The notes under the pieces are model-generated. The model was not told the origin of the DNA. It saw only the letters and a list, made by a program, of their open reading frames with translations, and ran no database searches. The position numbers and the translations under genes are program-made. Below are positions 1-7,960 of a stretch of 64,000 nucleotides of DNA, piece after piece. The DNA comes from Bacteroides fragilis (lineage in GTDB: Bacteria; Bacteroidota; Bacteroidia; Bacteroidales; DTGW01). The stretch's first letter is position 1. Every line of letters starts with the position of its first letter. The DNA lies in NCBI GenBank assembly GCA_945889005.1, contig CAMDBI010000006.1, positions 60,183 through 124,182 on the forward strand. Direction: 5' to 3'.

Positions 1-831
1 TCTACTCTGGGAAACGACAAGGTATTTGGTCGAGAATTTGGTTTAACATATTTTTATAAGGTCTACTTTATTACTAAAAATCATTTTCGACTGTTCAATC
101 GTGCCGGAATAGGTTTAAGTTATGTTAATCGCAAATTCGATTTAAAAAACAATTATCTAAATGTCGCGATAGCATCGAATGTCAATATTCACTTTAATTT
201 TGGATTTGGTGCAGACTATGAAATATCTGACAAACTACGTCTAACTTCGGGACTTTCTTTCGATCATTTGTCAAATGGAAATACAAGTGAACCAAATCTA
301 GGGCTAAATTATTTAACCGGATATGGTGGGCTAATTTTCAGTCTGGGTGCCAAAACCGAGAAGAAAACACATCAGATTGAAACTCATGTAAAAGAAAATT
401 CTTTCGTGATTTTTGCTAGTGTAGGCGGCAAACATAGCAGAGCTCTTGTTGCTAGCTATTACGAAACATCATCTTTTTCGTTTGAATTTAACCGTAGCCT
501 CACCAGAATGCTGCACTTTGGACTTGGAAGCGACTTGTTTTACGATTCATCTGTCGAGTCGAGCATGAGAAAAAACAAGCAAGAATATCAAAAAAAATAT
601 AGCATCAATACAGGCATACATCTATCACAATCAATTGCTTATAACAATATTTCATTTGCAATTCAAGAAGGCGTATATTTATTTTTTACTGAACATGTGG
701 GTAATTATCCAATTTATAATAGAATTGTTTTACAATACCAAATCAACCATCACATTTTGGTTCGCCTTGCAATGAAAACTCATTTACATATCTTGGATTT
801 TCCTGAAATAGGCGTTGGATATAATTTTTAA
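1..831 (+). CDS. PagL-like acyloxyacyl hydrolase / outer-membrane beta-barrel (5' end missing)
   Basis: The reading frame is open from base 1 to the TAA at 829-831, so the gene starts before the window and at least 276 codons are present. The visible part alternates short aromatic strands and turns, as in an outer-membrane beta-barrel. A motif reading DHLSNGN (His codon 265-267, Ser codon 271-273) followed by PNLGLN matches the His-x-Ser active-site region of PagL-type lipid A 3-O-deacylases. The acidic third residue of the PagL triad is not obvious, so activity is uncertain. An ATG at 268 exists but lies inside the conserved motif and is not a plausible start. Two bases separate it from the next gene, so the two are probably co-transcribed. 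Confidence 0.7.
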   Translation, partial: STLGNDKVFGREFGLTYFYKVYFITKNHFRLFNRAGIGLSYVNRKFDLKNNYLNVAIASNVNIHFNFGFGADYEISDKLRLTSGLSFDHLSNGNTSEPNLGLNYLTGYGGLIFSLGAKTEKKTHQIETHVKENSFVIFASVGGKHSRALVASYYETSSFSFEFNRSLTRMLHFGLGSDLFYDSSVESSMRKNKQEYQKKYSINTGIHLSQSIAYNNISFAIQEGVYLFFTEHVGNYPIYNRIVLQYQINHHILVRLAMKTHLHILDFPEIGVGYNF

Positions 832-833
832 AT

Positions 834-1541
834 ATGAAATATTCACTTATTACATTAATTATCATAACATTATTAACTTCTTGCGAAAAAGATAAAATAA
901 CGAGCCGAAATTTAATAATTGAAGCTTTTGACCAAATTGAGCTAAATGATGCTTTCGAAGTGTTTATTAGCGAGGGCAATAGTTATTCAATAGACATTGT
1001 TGGATATGAAACTATAATTGAATATGTCGATATTAAAGTTGATAGCCAAAAACTTAAAATTGAAAACACCCGAAAATTAGGGTGGATAACACCTTCAAAA
1101 AATAAAATTAAGCTATACATAACTTCTCCTCCATTGCAAAAAATTACGGCCGATGAAGGTTGTAATGTTCAAACACTCGGTCCAATAACTTCAACCGAAT
1201 TTGGATTAGTCTTAGTTGGCAAATCAAATCAGGCAAATCTTGAATTAAATTGTAACACATTTTATTACTGGAACAATTTCCCATCGGGAGGCAAAATAAG
1301 CTTATCGGGACAAACAAATATACTAAAAATATGGAATTCGGCAATTATGTCTGTCGATGCAAAAAACCTACGCGCAAAATATGCAATAGTTGAAAATAGT
1401 TCTAAAGGCGATTGTGAAGTGTCTGTTTTAGACAAACTGGAATATAGTATAAAAGGTATAGGGGATATTCATTTATATGGCAATCCGAAAGAAATTATCA
1501 AAATTGGGATATCATCATCTGGTCGATTTATTCAACATTAA
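834..1541 (+). CDS. Head-GIN domain (DUF2807) lipoprotein
   Basis: A 235-residue protein beginning with a lipoprotein signal: hydrophobic residues 5-15 end in LLTSC, so Cys17 is the probable lipidation site. The rest is regular beta-structure with short repeated strands (residues about 30-225), typical of the DUF2807 'putative auto-transporter adhesin, head GIN' family, which forms a right-handed beta-helix. These are surface or periplasmic lipoproteins of unknown function in Bacteroidota. It follows the PagL-like gene after 2 bases, which suggests a two-gene cell-envelope operon. Family membership is judged by pattern and not by search. Confidence 0.72.
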   Translation: MKYSLITLIIITLLTSCEKDKITSRNLIIEAFDQIELNDAFEVFISEGNSYSIDIVGYETIIEYVDIKVDSQKLKIENTRKLGWITPSKNKIKLYITSPPLQKITADEGCNVQTLGPITSTEFGLVLVGKSNQANLELNCNTFYYWNNFPSGGKISLSGQTNILKIWNSAIMSVDAKNLRAKYAIVENSSKGDCEVSVLDKLEYSIKGIGDIHLYGNPKEIIKIGISSSGRFIQH

Positions 1542-1547
1542 ATATGA

Positions 1548-1910
1548 CTAATAATACATGTTGGTAGTATTTGAGTCAAAAGGATTACATATACAATCGA
1601 TATATCCGGCCTTTATAGCTGCATTTTTGTCGGATTGGTTGGCATAAGCAACTACCTAAACAGTCTCCCAATTGAAAATATCTGGGTTTTCTGGTTTTGT
1701 TATATTGGCGGTTGTACAATTGTTGTCGTTTTCTATTACTGTTTTGATGGTAAAATAAAAAGTGCTGCCTTTATCAATTTCCGATTGTAAGCATATATTG
1801 CCTCCCAATAAAGTAACAAGGCCTTTAGTTATAGCAATGCCCAAACCATTACCACCCACAAAATTACTTGCGCCCACGTTCAATTGAATATATACATAAC
1901 GAATTATCAA
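1548..1910 (-). pseudogene. Remnant of a hybrid histidine kinase/response regulator
   Basis: On the minus strand, codons from about 1868 to 1760 encode the G2 box and final strands of a HATPase domain (GGNGLGIAI, then LLGGNICLQSE and GSTFYFTI). The frame continues through a linker ending FNWETV and meets a TAG at 1656-1658. It resumes in the same frame with VVAYANQSDKNAAIKAG and CNPFD, which is the last strand and helix of a receiver domain. The conserved Lys of the 'KP' motif has become Asn. The first four strands of the receiver, including the phospho-acceptor Asp, are missing, as is everything upstream of the G2 box. It is a decayed, internally deleted relative of kinases such as the one at 44.6-46.5 kb. 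Confidence 0.8.
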
Positions 1911-1919
1911 AGATGTAAC

Positions 1920-1927
1920 TATCTTTG
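1920..1927 (+). promoter_or_regulatory. Probable -7 box (TATCTTTG) upstream of ppx
   Basis: TATCTTTG fits the Bacteroidota primary-sigma -7 consensus TAnnTTTG and lies 22 bases before the ATG at 1950, giving a very short leader. No clear -33 TTTG is seen. Confidence 0.45.
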
Positions 1928-1949
1928 TTCAAAATAATATTTCATCATT

Positions 1950-2873
1950 ATGCATCGCGCAGCAGTTCTCGATCTTGGCACTAATACATTCAATCTTATT
2001 ATTGCCCAAAAAAATGGTCAACAATTTGATTATCTGGTAAACGACAAAATACCTTCAAAACTAGGCAAAGGAGGTATTGGGAAAAATGAAATTGCTCCAG
2101 ATGCTTACGAACGAGGGCTCAATGCTATTGCTCAATTTTCGAAAATTATTGATCGACACAATGTCGAAGAAGTAAAAGCATTTGGCACCTCTGCATTGCG
2201 AACGGCTCAAAATGCACCACAGTTTTGTCAAGATCTTAAAACCCAATTTGGCATTGAGGTCGAGGTAGTTAGTGGCGACCGCGAAGCAGAACTTATTTGC
2301 AAAGGTGTGCGAAACTCGGTAAGTTTTGGGCAAAGGCGTTTTCTTATACTCGATATTGGCGGGGGTAGCAACGAATTTATTATTACCGACCAACATCACA
2401 TATATTGGAAAGAAAGTTTTCCGCTGGGAATTGCCCGTCTCAATGAGCAATTGAAACCCCCGTATCCGATAAGCCTTGAAACGATCAACGAGGCAGAAGC
2501 ATATTTCGATCGGTGCTTGCCCAATCTTTTCAATGCCATAAAAAAATTCAAACCTGAACTTATGGTTGGCGCTTCTGGGGCATTCGACTCGTTTTGCTCT
2601 ATGATTTGGGCTTCCAAAAACCAATTGGAAAGTAAAAAAGTAAGTAATCAAATCGAAATTAGCGATTATTTTTTATTGCATGAGCAACTTATCAATTCGA
2701 AATACGAAGACCTAAGTAATATTAAAGGTCTTGAAGCTTTTCGTGTCGAATTTATTGTATTAGCTTCTGTTTTTGTCAATTACATTGTCAAAAGTCTCGA
2801 GATTAAAGAACTTTGGCAAACTGTATCTTCTCTCAAAGAAGGCGCAATGGTTGAAATGCTGAAGATTGAATAG
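1950..2873 (+). CDS. ppx: Ppx/GppA family exopolyphosphatase
   Basis: A 307-residue protein of the ASKHA-fold Ppx/GppA phosphatase family, which hydrolyses inorganic polyphosphate or pppGpp. The two phosphate-binding loops are visible: DLGTNTFNLI at residues 8-17 and LDIGGGSNEFI near residues 134-145. The catalytic-region strand ELICKGVRNS lies between them. The length of about 300 residues is that of the short, two-domain form common in Bacteroidota, without the HD-like C-terminal domain of E. coli Ppx/GppA. It stands alone between a decayed kinase gene and a repeat-rich intergenic region. Which substrate it prefers cannot be told from sequence. Confidence 0.9.
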   Translation: MHRAAVLDLGTNTFNLIIAQKNGQQFDYLVNDKIPSKLGKGGIGKNEIAPDAYERGLNAIAQFSKIIDRHNVEEVKAFGTSALRTAQNAPQFCQDLKTQFGIEVEVVSGDREAELICKGVRNSVSFGQRRFLILDIGGGSNEFIITDQHHIYWKESFPLGIARLNEQLKPPYPISLETINEAEAYFDRCLPNLFNAIKKFKPELMVGASGAFDSFCSMIWASKNQLESKKVSNQIEISDYFLLHEQLINSKYEDLSNIKGLEAFRVEFIVLASVFVNYIVKSLEIKELWQTVSSLKEGAMVEMLKIE

Positions 2874-2920
2874 TCGTTAACCAAAGCAAACGCATTAAAA
2901 TACGATGTATATTGCTTATA

Positions 2921-3067
2921 GGGCATCTCTAAAAACTGCTTTTTCCTTGTTGGACTTCATTTTTAAACTCCTCACTTCAAATTTCGCTCAGTGTAACACA
3001 TTTACAGTAGTAAACTCCGGGTTTAAAAATTTGTCCGCCTCAAAAAATCGAGTTTTTAGAGACGCCC
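2921..3067 (+). repeat. Terminal-inverted-repeat pair, probable MITE or IS remnant
   Basis: GGGCATCTCTAAAAACT at 2921-2937 is matched in reverse orientation by AGTTTTTAGAGACGCCC at 3051-3067 (16 of 17 positions). The 147-bp unit encodes no believable protein. A related solitary end (GGCGTCTCTAAATACTG) lies at 52585-52601. The structure resembles a non-autonomous transposable element. It sits in the 444-bp gap between ppx and the NtrC-like gene. Confidence 0.6.
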
Positions 3068-3102
3068 AATATATATACTTATATGTTTTTTTAACCTCCC
3101 AA

Positions 3103-3121
3103 CCCTCCTTAAAAAGGAGGG
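3103..3121 (+). repeat. GGAGGG hairpin in intergenic region
   Basis: CCCTCCTT-AAA-AAGGAGGG is a perfect 8-bp stem with a 3-base loop. It is followed by GCTAAC and not by a T-tract, so a terminator role is doubtful. It is more likely part of the same repeat cluster as the inverted-repeat pair 36 bp to its left. Confidence 0.5.
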
Positions 3122-3170
3122 CTAACAATGCCGTGTTTTGAAGAAGTACGACTCTGTTATTGCCCCCGGT

Positions 3171-3188
3171 TGTTGAGCATAGTCGAAA
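3171..3188 (+). repeat. Copy of dispersed GAGC-AGTCGAA repeat
   Basis: TGTTGAGCATAGTCGAAA belongs to the same short repeat family as GTGCTGAGCGCAGTCGAAGT at 52634-52653 and the core of the palindrome at 63896-63928 (read on the minus strand). Related motifs are frequent between genes in Bacteroidota. Confidence 0.45.
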
Positions 3189-3282
3189 CATAAGGGGTTG
3201 GGATTTATTTGTAATTGCTGAAATTTTAAAGCGTTTGCCCTGAGTCGTTAACTTCATTATTTTCACATTTGCTCATTTTTAT

Positions 3283-3290
3283 TACATTTG
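3283..3290 (+). promoter_or_regulatory. Probable -7 box (TACATTTG) of NtrC-like gene
   Basis: TACATTTG matches TAnnTTTG exactly and ends 27 bases before the ATG at 3318. A transcript starting about 7 bases downstream would exclude the upstream in-frame TTG at 3288, which supports the ATG as the true start. Confidence 0.5.
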
Positions 3291-3317
3291 TATGAACCAA
3301 TTATAATTACAATTCCC

Positions 3318-4484
3318 ATGGCCAACATATTAGTAATCGACGACGAAAAAAGCATCCGCAATACACTTAAAGATATACTTGAGTTTGAAGGTCACACAGT
3401 AGATCTGGCTTCCGATGGCATGGAAGGTTTAGGTTTGTTACCCAAGAAAGACTACGATATTGTACTGAGCGATATTAAAATGCCCAAAATGGATGGGCTT
3501 GAACTGCTGCCTAAAATTTTGGAAATTAAAAACGATGTACAAATAATTATGATTTCGGGGCATGGCAGTATCGACAATGCTGTAGAAGCTATAAAAAAAG
3601 GCGCTTACGATTTTATCGAGAAACCCTTAGACCTCAACCGTCTGCTCATTACCATAAAAAATGCACTCGACAAATCGAATCTCGTTTCCGAAACTCAAAC
3701 ACTGAGAAAAAAAGTAACCAAAGGATTTGAAATTATTGGCAATTCGTCTGGTATACAGAAAGTTCTCGAGATGACCGACAAAGTAGCCTCGTCAGATGCA
3801 CGTGTACTCATAACCGGACCCAATGGCTGCGGCAAAGAACTAGTTGCCAGAAGGTTGCACGACATTAGCAACCGACGACAACAAGCATTTGTTGAGGTCA
3901 ATTGCGCAGCAATACCTTCGGAGCTTATCGAAAGCGAACTGTTTGGTCACATGAAAGGGTCATTTACATCGGCCATTAAAGATAAAAAGGGAAAATTTGA
4001 ATTGGCAAACAATGGCACCCTCTTTCTCGACGAAATAGGCGACATGAGCCTCGATGCTCAAAGCAAAGTGTTAAGAGCATTGCAAGAAAATAAAATAACT
4101 CCTGTAGGTAGCGAAAAGGAAATAAAAGTCAATGTTAGGGTTGTAGCTGCTACCAATAAGGATTTGAAAAAAGAAATGACCGAAAATCGTTTTCGCGAAG
4201 ACCTTTATCACCGCCTTAGTGTAATTGTTATTCGCATTCCTTCGTTAGACGAACGTAAAGAAGACATTCCCCTGCTTGCAAAACATTTTGTTGAGCAAAT
4301 ATGTAACGAAAACGGCATAAGCATTAAAATCATTAGCCAAGAAGCTATAGAAACCCTACAGCAACTGCCTTGGACAGGCAATATTAGAGAATTCAGAAAT
4401 GCAATTGAACGACTTATAATACTCAGTGATAGCGAAATAACCAAAAGCGATATTGAAAATTATGTTATCCCAGGACAAAAATAA
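3318..4484 (+). CDS. NtrC-like response regulator lacking a DNA-binding domain
   Basis: A 388-residue two-domain protein. Residues 1-120 form a receiver domain with the acidic pair D8/D9, phospho-acceptor D52 and a KP motif (EKPLD). Residues about 140-360 form a sigma-54-activator AAA+ domain with Walker A GPNGCGKE (about 167-174), Walker B TLFLDEIGD (about 234-243) and the ERLI region near the end. The sigma-54 contact loop reads GSFTSA instead of the usual GAFTGA. The chain stops about 20 residues after the AAA+ domain, so the Fis-type helix-turn-helix that normally follows is absent. It might act on RNA polymerase without a specific DNA site, or through a partner. The start at 3318 was chosen because MANILVIDD is the canonical receiver N-terminus. 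Confidence 0.88.
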   Translation: MANILVIDDEKSIRNTLKDILEFEGHTVDLASDGMEGLGLLPKKDYDIVLSDIKMPKMDGLELLPKILEIKNDVQIIMISGHGSIDNAVEAIKKGAYDFIEKPLDLNRLLITIKNALDKSNLVSETQTLRKKVTKGFEIIGNSSGIQKVLEMTDKVASSDARVLITGPNGCGKELVARRLHDISNRRQQAFVEVNCAAIPSELIESELFGHMKGSFTSAIKDKKGKFELANNGTLFLDEIGDMSLDAQSKVLRALQENKITPVGSEKEIKVNVRVVAATNKDLKKEMTENRFREDLYHRLSVIVIRIPSLDERKEDIPLLAKHFVEQICNENGISIKIISQEAIETLQQLPWTGNIREFRNAIERLIILSDSEITKSDIENYVIPGQK

Positions 4485-5735
4485 TTATCCCAAAAACCAC
4501 TTTCCCAAGGGATATAAAACTGAGAATGCCGGAATGTCGTTATATAACTTATAGCCATTGTTGTATGCTTGTTCGACTTTCTCGGGCTGCTTCGTAAATG
4601 GTTTCACAAATCGCTTGCCAAGAACTGAATACATAAATTGCTCTAAAAAGCTATCGAAAATCAACAACGAAAACATAGCCAAGTAAATATAATCTGAAGT
4701 ATAAATATTGAATGCCTTAAAATCAAAATTCGTAAGAGACACAATTACACCCATCCATACCATAAGTTTAATAAGCATAGCCCAACTATAAAGGTATGAT
4801 ATATTTGACTTAGTGCGAGTTACAAACAAAAGCAAGACTGTAAATATTTCTCCGGCAATCAACCCAAAAAGTATTTGCCAAAGAAACGAATCAAATCTAA
4901 AAATTGAAATAGATAGCACCAACCATAATATTTTTAAAACAGTACACAAAACATGAATTCTAAATGCCTTAAGGCTTCGGGGTATTTCAAATTCGATAAT
5001 CTCGTTTTTATAATTTACTGTTTGTTGTCGAAAGCCTTTAAAATCGAGCTTAATATCTTTAAGTCTAATTAATTCCAATCTATAGCTCTTTGAATCTGCC
5101 ATTAATGATTTACAATAGAAGCATTTATGCAAACTTACTCTTCGCTCATTGAACAATTGCAATAGCTTGGAAAATGAATAATAAAAGCGTTTTTTCTTGA
5201 AAAAAAAGTTTAGGTTTTTATATATAATAAACACAAAAAGCCCTGTTATTAAGAAAAGTATAAAATTAATAATTAAAAAAACGAGTTCAAATTCAACTAT
5301 AAAACGAAAAATATTAAAAAGAAAAACGAAAGGCCCAATTACTATCAATATTTTAAGCAAATAAATACCCAATAAATAAAGATCATAAAACCCGCTTTTT
5401 TGCCACATTTCGAACTGCAATTGCTTCTCTTCTGCTCTCTTTCTTTGATATTGGCGAGCCTTTTCTTTCATTTCGTCGCGCATTCTGCGAAACTCAATGT
5501 TTTCATACTCTTTTTGCCGCCAATCGCCAACGGTTGATTCATTTATTGTACTTCGGTTCTTCGCATCAATCAGAAATTCATACGCTTCATTTATCTCGAG
5601 AAACTTTTCTTTGGCTTCTGCGGTTTTATTTAAATCGGGATGATATTTTTTGGCAAGTGCTCTATATGCCCGCTTAATGCTCGATTCGTCGGCATTAGGC
5701 AACAATTCCAATATTTTGAAATAATCTTTTCGCAC
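4485..5735 (-). CDS. J-domain (DnaJ-like) multi-pass membrane protein
   Basis: A 416-residue protein with an N-terminal J domain: DYFKILEL at residues 4-11, HPD at 32-34 and a following KFLEINEAYEFL helix. A charged stretch (about 65-105) leads into a membrane part with several hydrophobic helices (about 115-175 and 265-370). J domains stimulate Hsp70 (DnaK) ATPase, so this protein probably recruits DnaK to the inner membrane. The client is unknown. No Gly/Phe or zinc-finger region of canonical DnaJ is present. It is convergent with the NtrC-like gene, whose last base is adjacent to its own stop codon, leaving no intergenic space. Confidence 0.85.
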   Translation of the reverse strand: MRKDYFKILELLPNADESSIKRAYRALAKKYHPDLNKTAEAKEKFLEINEAYEFLIDAKNRSTINESTVGDWRQKEYENIEFRRMRDEMKEKARQYQRKRAEEKQLQFEMWQKSGFYDLYLLGIYLLKILIVIGPFVFLFNIFRFIVEFELVFLIINFILFLITGLFVFIIYKNLNFFFKKKRFYYSFSKLLQLFNERRVSLHKCFYCKSLMADSKSYRLELIRLKDIKLDFKGFRQQTVNYKNEIIEFEIPRSLKAFRIHVLCTVLKILWLVLSISIFRFDSFLWQILFGLIAGEIFTVLLLFVTRTKSNISYLYSWAMLIKLMVWMGVIVSLTNFDFKAFNIYTSDYIYLAMFSLLIFDSFLEQFMYSVLGKRFVKPFTKQPEKVEQAYNNGYKLYNDIPAFSVLYPLGKWFLG

Positions 5736-5802
5736 CCAAAATAGTATTTATTTGGTAAATATAGTGTGTTATGATAAATTATGACTTTTGTTCGAGTTTT
5801 AT

Positions 5803-5810
5803 TAACTTTG
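5803..5810 (+). promoter_or_regulatory. Probable -7 box (TAACTTTG) upstream of rhomboid gene
   Basis: TAACTTTG fits TAnnTTTG and lies 57 bases upstream of the ATG at 5868 in the divergent gap between the J-domain and rhomboid genes. No convincing -33 element was found. Confidence 0.4.
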
Positions 5811-5867
5811 ATGTTTTGTAAATACTGAAATTATTATTCAAACAAATAGCCAATTAAAGCCATATTT

Positions 5868-6749
5868 ATGAATATTCTCGACGATTTAAAACTGCAGTTC
5901 AAACAGGGCAACGTGTTGATAAAACTTATATTGATAAATGCTGCTATTTTTGTAGCAATCAGCCTTTTCAATCTATTCGAATACCTTTTCAATATCAATT
6001 TGGGTAGTTTAGCAATTATCAATTTCCTTTCTGTTCCTTCTTCAACTCTAAAACTTCTCGAGGTGCCATGGACTTTGATAACTTACAACTTTCTACATGT
6101 CGATTTTTTTCACATTCTTTTTAACCTTTTGTGGTTCTATTGGTTCGGGCAACTGTTTATACACTTTATAGGTTCAAAAAAACTTGTAAACGTTTATATA
6201 CTTGGTGGTATTGCCGGAGGATTGTTGTTTATCGTATCATATAATTTTTTTAGTGTTTTTAGGCCTGTTGTAAGCGAAGCTACGGCTATGGGCGCTTCGG
6301 CTTCGATTATGGCTGTTGTAATTGCCACATCGTTTTACAGACCTGAACATAGTATCAACCTGTTATTCTTTGGTGCTGTAAAACTCAAATACATCGCTTT
6401 TTTTACCATTCTTATAGACCTGCTGAGTATTCCAAAAGGCAATGCAGGTGGACATATTGCCCATCTTGGAGGAGCACTATTTGGATACATATACATAGCC
6501 AATTACAAGAATGGCAGAGACATATCATTGTGGATGACCCGGGTTTTCGATTTTTTCAAAAAACTGTTTAAACGAAAACCCAAAATGAAGGTAACCCACC
6601 AGCGACCAGTCGACGATTTGACCTATAATGCAACAAAACTCAACAAACAAAAAGAAATAGACCGAATACTCGACAAAATTGCAAAAGGAGGATACGAAAG
6701 CCTCACAAAAAATGAAAAAGATTTTTTGTTTAAAACCAGTAAAGAATAA
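5868..6749 (+). CDS. Rhomboid family intramembrane serine protease
   Basis: A 293-residue polytopic membrane protein. The catalytic serine lies in G142-A-S144 and the paired histidine is H199 in AHLGGALFG, the H-x-x-G-x-x-x-G pattern of rhomboid proteases. An HxxxN-like helix (DFFHILFNLLWFYWFG) is also present. About six hydrophobic helices span residues 20-220, and a soluble basic tail follows (about 225-293, with FKKLFKRKPK). Both catalytic residues are present, so it should be active against membrane-embedded substrates. The EEP-family gene begins 5 bases after its stop, which suggests coupled expression. Confidence 0.9.
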   Translation: MNILDDLKLQFKQGNVLIKLILINAAIFVAISLFNLFEYLFNINLGSLAIINFLSVPSSTLKLLEVPWTLITYNFLHVDFFHILFNLLWFYWFGQLFIHFIGSKKLVNVYILGGIAGGLLFIVSYNFFSVFRPVVSEATAMGASASIMAVVIATSFYRPEHSINLLFFGAVKLKYIAFFTILIDLLSIPKGNAGGHIAHLGGALFGYIYIANYKNGRDISLWMTRVFDFFKKLFKRKPKMKVTHQRPVDDLTYNATKLNKQKEIDRILDKIAKGGYESLTKNEKDFLFKTSKE

Positions 6750-6754
6750 GAAAA

Positions 6755-7855
6755 TTGTTCCGATTTATTGTATCCAGGATAAGCCTGATCGTTACCATTA
6801 TATTTGCCATACTGCTCGTTTTGTCCGACATTTCGGTATTGATAAAACCAGCATATTTATGGTTCTTTCCATTTTTGGGTCTCTTATTCCCATATTTGGT
6901 CATTGCAAATATTGTATTTGTAATTATTTGGGGATTCAAAAAACGAATTGCCATTTTTATACCACTTATCGTTTTAATTTTTAGTTTTCCGAATCTACGA
7001 TCGTCATTTCAATTTTCGTTACAGCACACCAACAACACACGGACTAAAAAAAACTTAACAATAAAAGTCTTATCGTACAATGTACGGCTATTCAATCGAT
7101 TTGAACAAGAAAAAAATTACAATCAATCGCGACAAAGAATAGTAAAATACCTTGAAAAGGAAAAGCCCGATATTATATGTCTTCAAGAATTTTTTGCCGA
7201 AAAAGGCAGTATCGCAAAAAGTGGCTATTTAAGCCAATTCAATAACAAAAAAAACCATTATGCATATTATACTGCAAAAATATACAACGATTATTATGGA
7301 GTCGTAACATTGAGCCGCTATCCAATAATACGAAGCAAAGTAATCAGTTTCGAAAATTCAGACAATATTTCGATTTATTGCGATATAGTTATTGAAAAAG
7401 ATACCGTAAGGGTTTTTAATACTCACCTTCAGTCAATAAAATTTATAAAAAGAAATTACGATTTTATAGACAGCTTTAAACTTGAGTATAACAACAAACA
7501 AATGAGCGAAATAAAAGATATTTCGAAAAAACTCAAAAAAGCATTCATTATGCGATCGAAACAAGTTGAAAGGGTTTCGGAAATTATTAAGAACACTCGC
7601 TATCAGACAATTGTATGCGGCGACTTCAACGACACCCCAGTCTCGTATACATATCGCAACATGTCCGATGGTTTAAAGGACGCATTTATTGAGTCGGGTA
7701 ACGGAATTGGAAATACCTACAATGGTGTTTTCCCTTCGTACCGAATCGATTATATTTTACATTCGTCAAAATTTAAAGCCATAAAATTCAATACCGGCAA
7801 TATCGATGCCTCCGATCATTATCCTGTAACTGCTGTTTTGCTAAAAATTAAATAG
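6755..7855 (+). CDS. Membrane-anchored endonuclease/exonuclease/phosphatase family protein
   Basis: A 366-residue protein with about three N-terminal membrane helices (residues 4-85), then an EEP catalytic domain. Family motifs are visible: the first strand VLSYNVRLFNR, the metal-binding Glu in IICLQEFF, the CGDFND loop, and the terminal SDHYPV with the catalytic His. The family cleaves phosphodiester bonds in DNA, RNA or lipids, and the substrate here is unknown. The start used is TTG at 6755, 5 bases after the rhomboid stop. It is the only start that keeps the first membrane helix, but an internal start cannot be excluded. Forms a probable operon with the rhomboid gene. Confidence 0.82.
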   Translation: MFRFIVSRISLIVTIIFAILLVLSDISVLIKPAYLWFFPFLGLLFPYLVIANIVFVIIWGFKKRIAIFIPLIVLIFSFPNLRSSFQFSLQHTNNTRTKKNLTIKVLSYNVRLFNRFEQEKNYNQSRQRIVKYLEKEKPDIICLQEFFAEKGSIAKSGYLSQFNNKKNHYAYYTAKIYNDYYGVVTLSRYPIIRSKVISFENSDNISIYCDIVIEKDTVRVFNTHLQSIKFIKRNYDFIDSFKLEYNNKQMSEIKDISKKLKKAFIMRSKQVERVSEIIKNTRYQTIVCGDFNDTPVSYTYRNMSDGLKDAFIESGNGIGNTYNGVFPSYRIDYILHSSKFKAIKFNTGNIDASDHYPVTAVLLKIK

Positions 7856-7872
7856 ATTGCAAAAGGTTTTTT

Positions 7873-7880
7873 TATATTTG
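7873..7880 (+). promoter_or_regulatory. Probable -7 box (TATATTTG) upstream of TPR gene
   Basis: TATATTTG fits TAnnTTTG exactly, 80 bases before the ATG at 7961. The implied leader is about 75 bases of AT-rich sequence. Confidence 0.42.
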
Positions 7881-7960
7881 TGAATAAATAATGAAAAAAA
7901 ATAATAATTTACACTAAACTTTTAATTGGCGCAGATTATTGATTTAACATACTAAATTTC

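Noticed and set aside
2061..2651. 196-codon minus-strand frame inside ppx
   Set aside because: It is entirely antisense to a well-supported gene with intact motifs and has the Phe/Tyr-rich composition of a shadow frame.
2905..3266. Open frames of 78 and 92 codons on opposite strands between ppx and the NtrC-like gene
   Set aside because: They lie across the inverted-repeat element and hairpins, overlap each other, and their translations look like random AT-rich sequence.
3288..3317. TTG at 3288 as start of the NtrC-like gene
   Set aside because: It overlaps the probable -7 box and adds ten residues not expected before the conserved receiver start at 3318.
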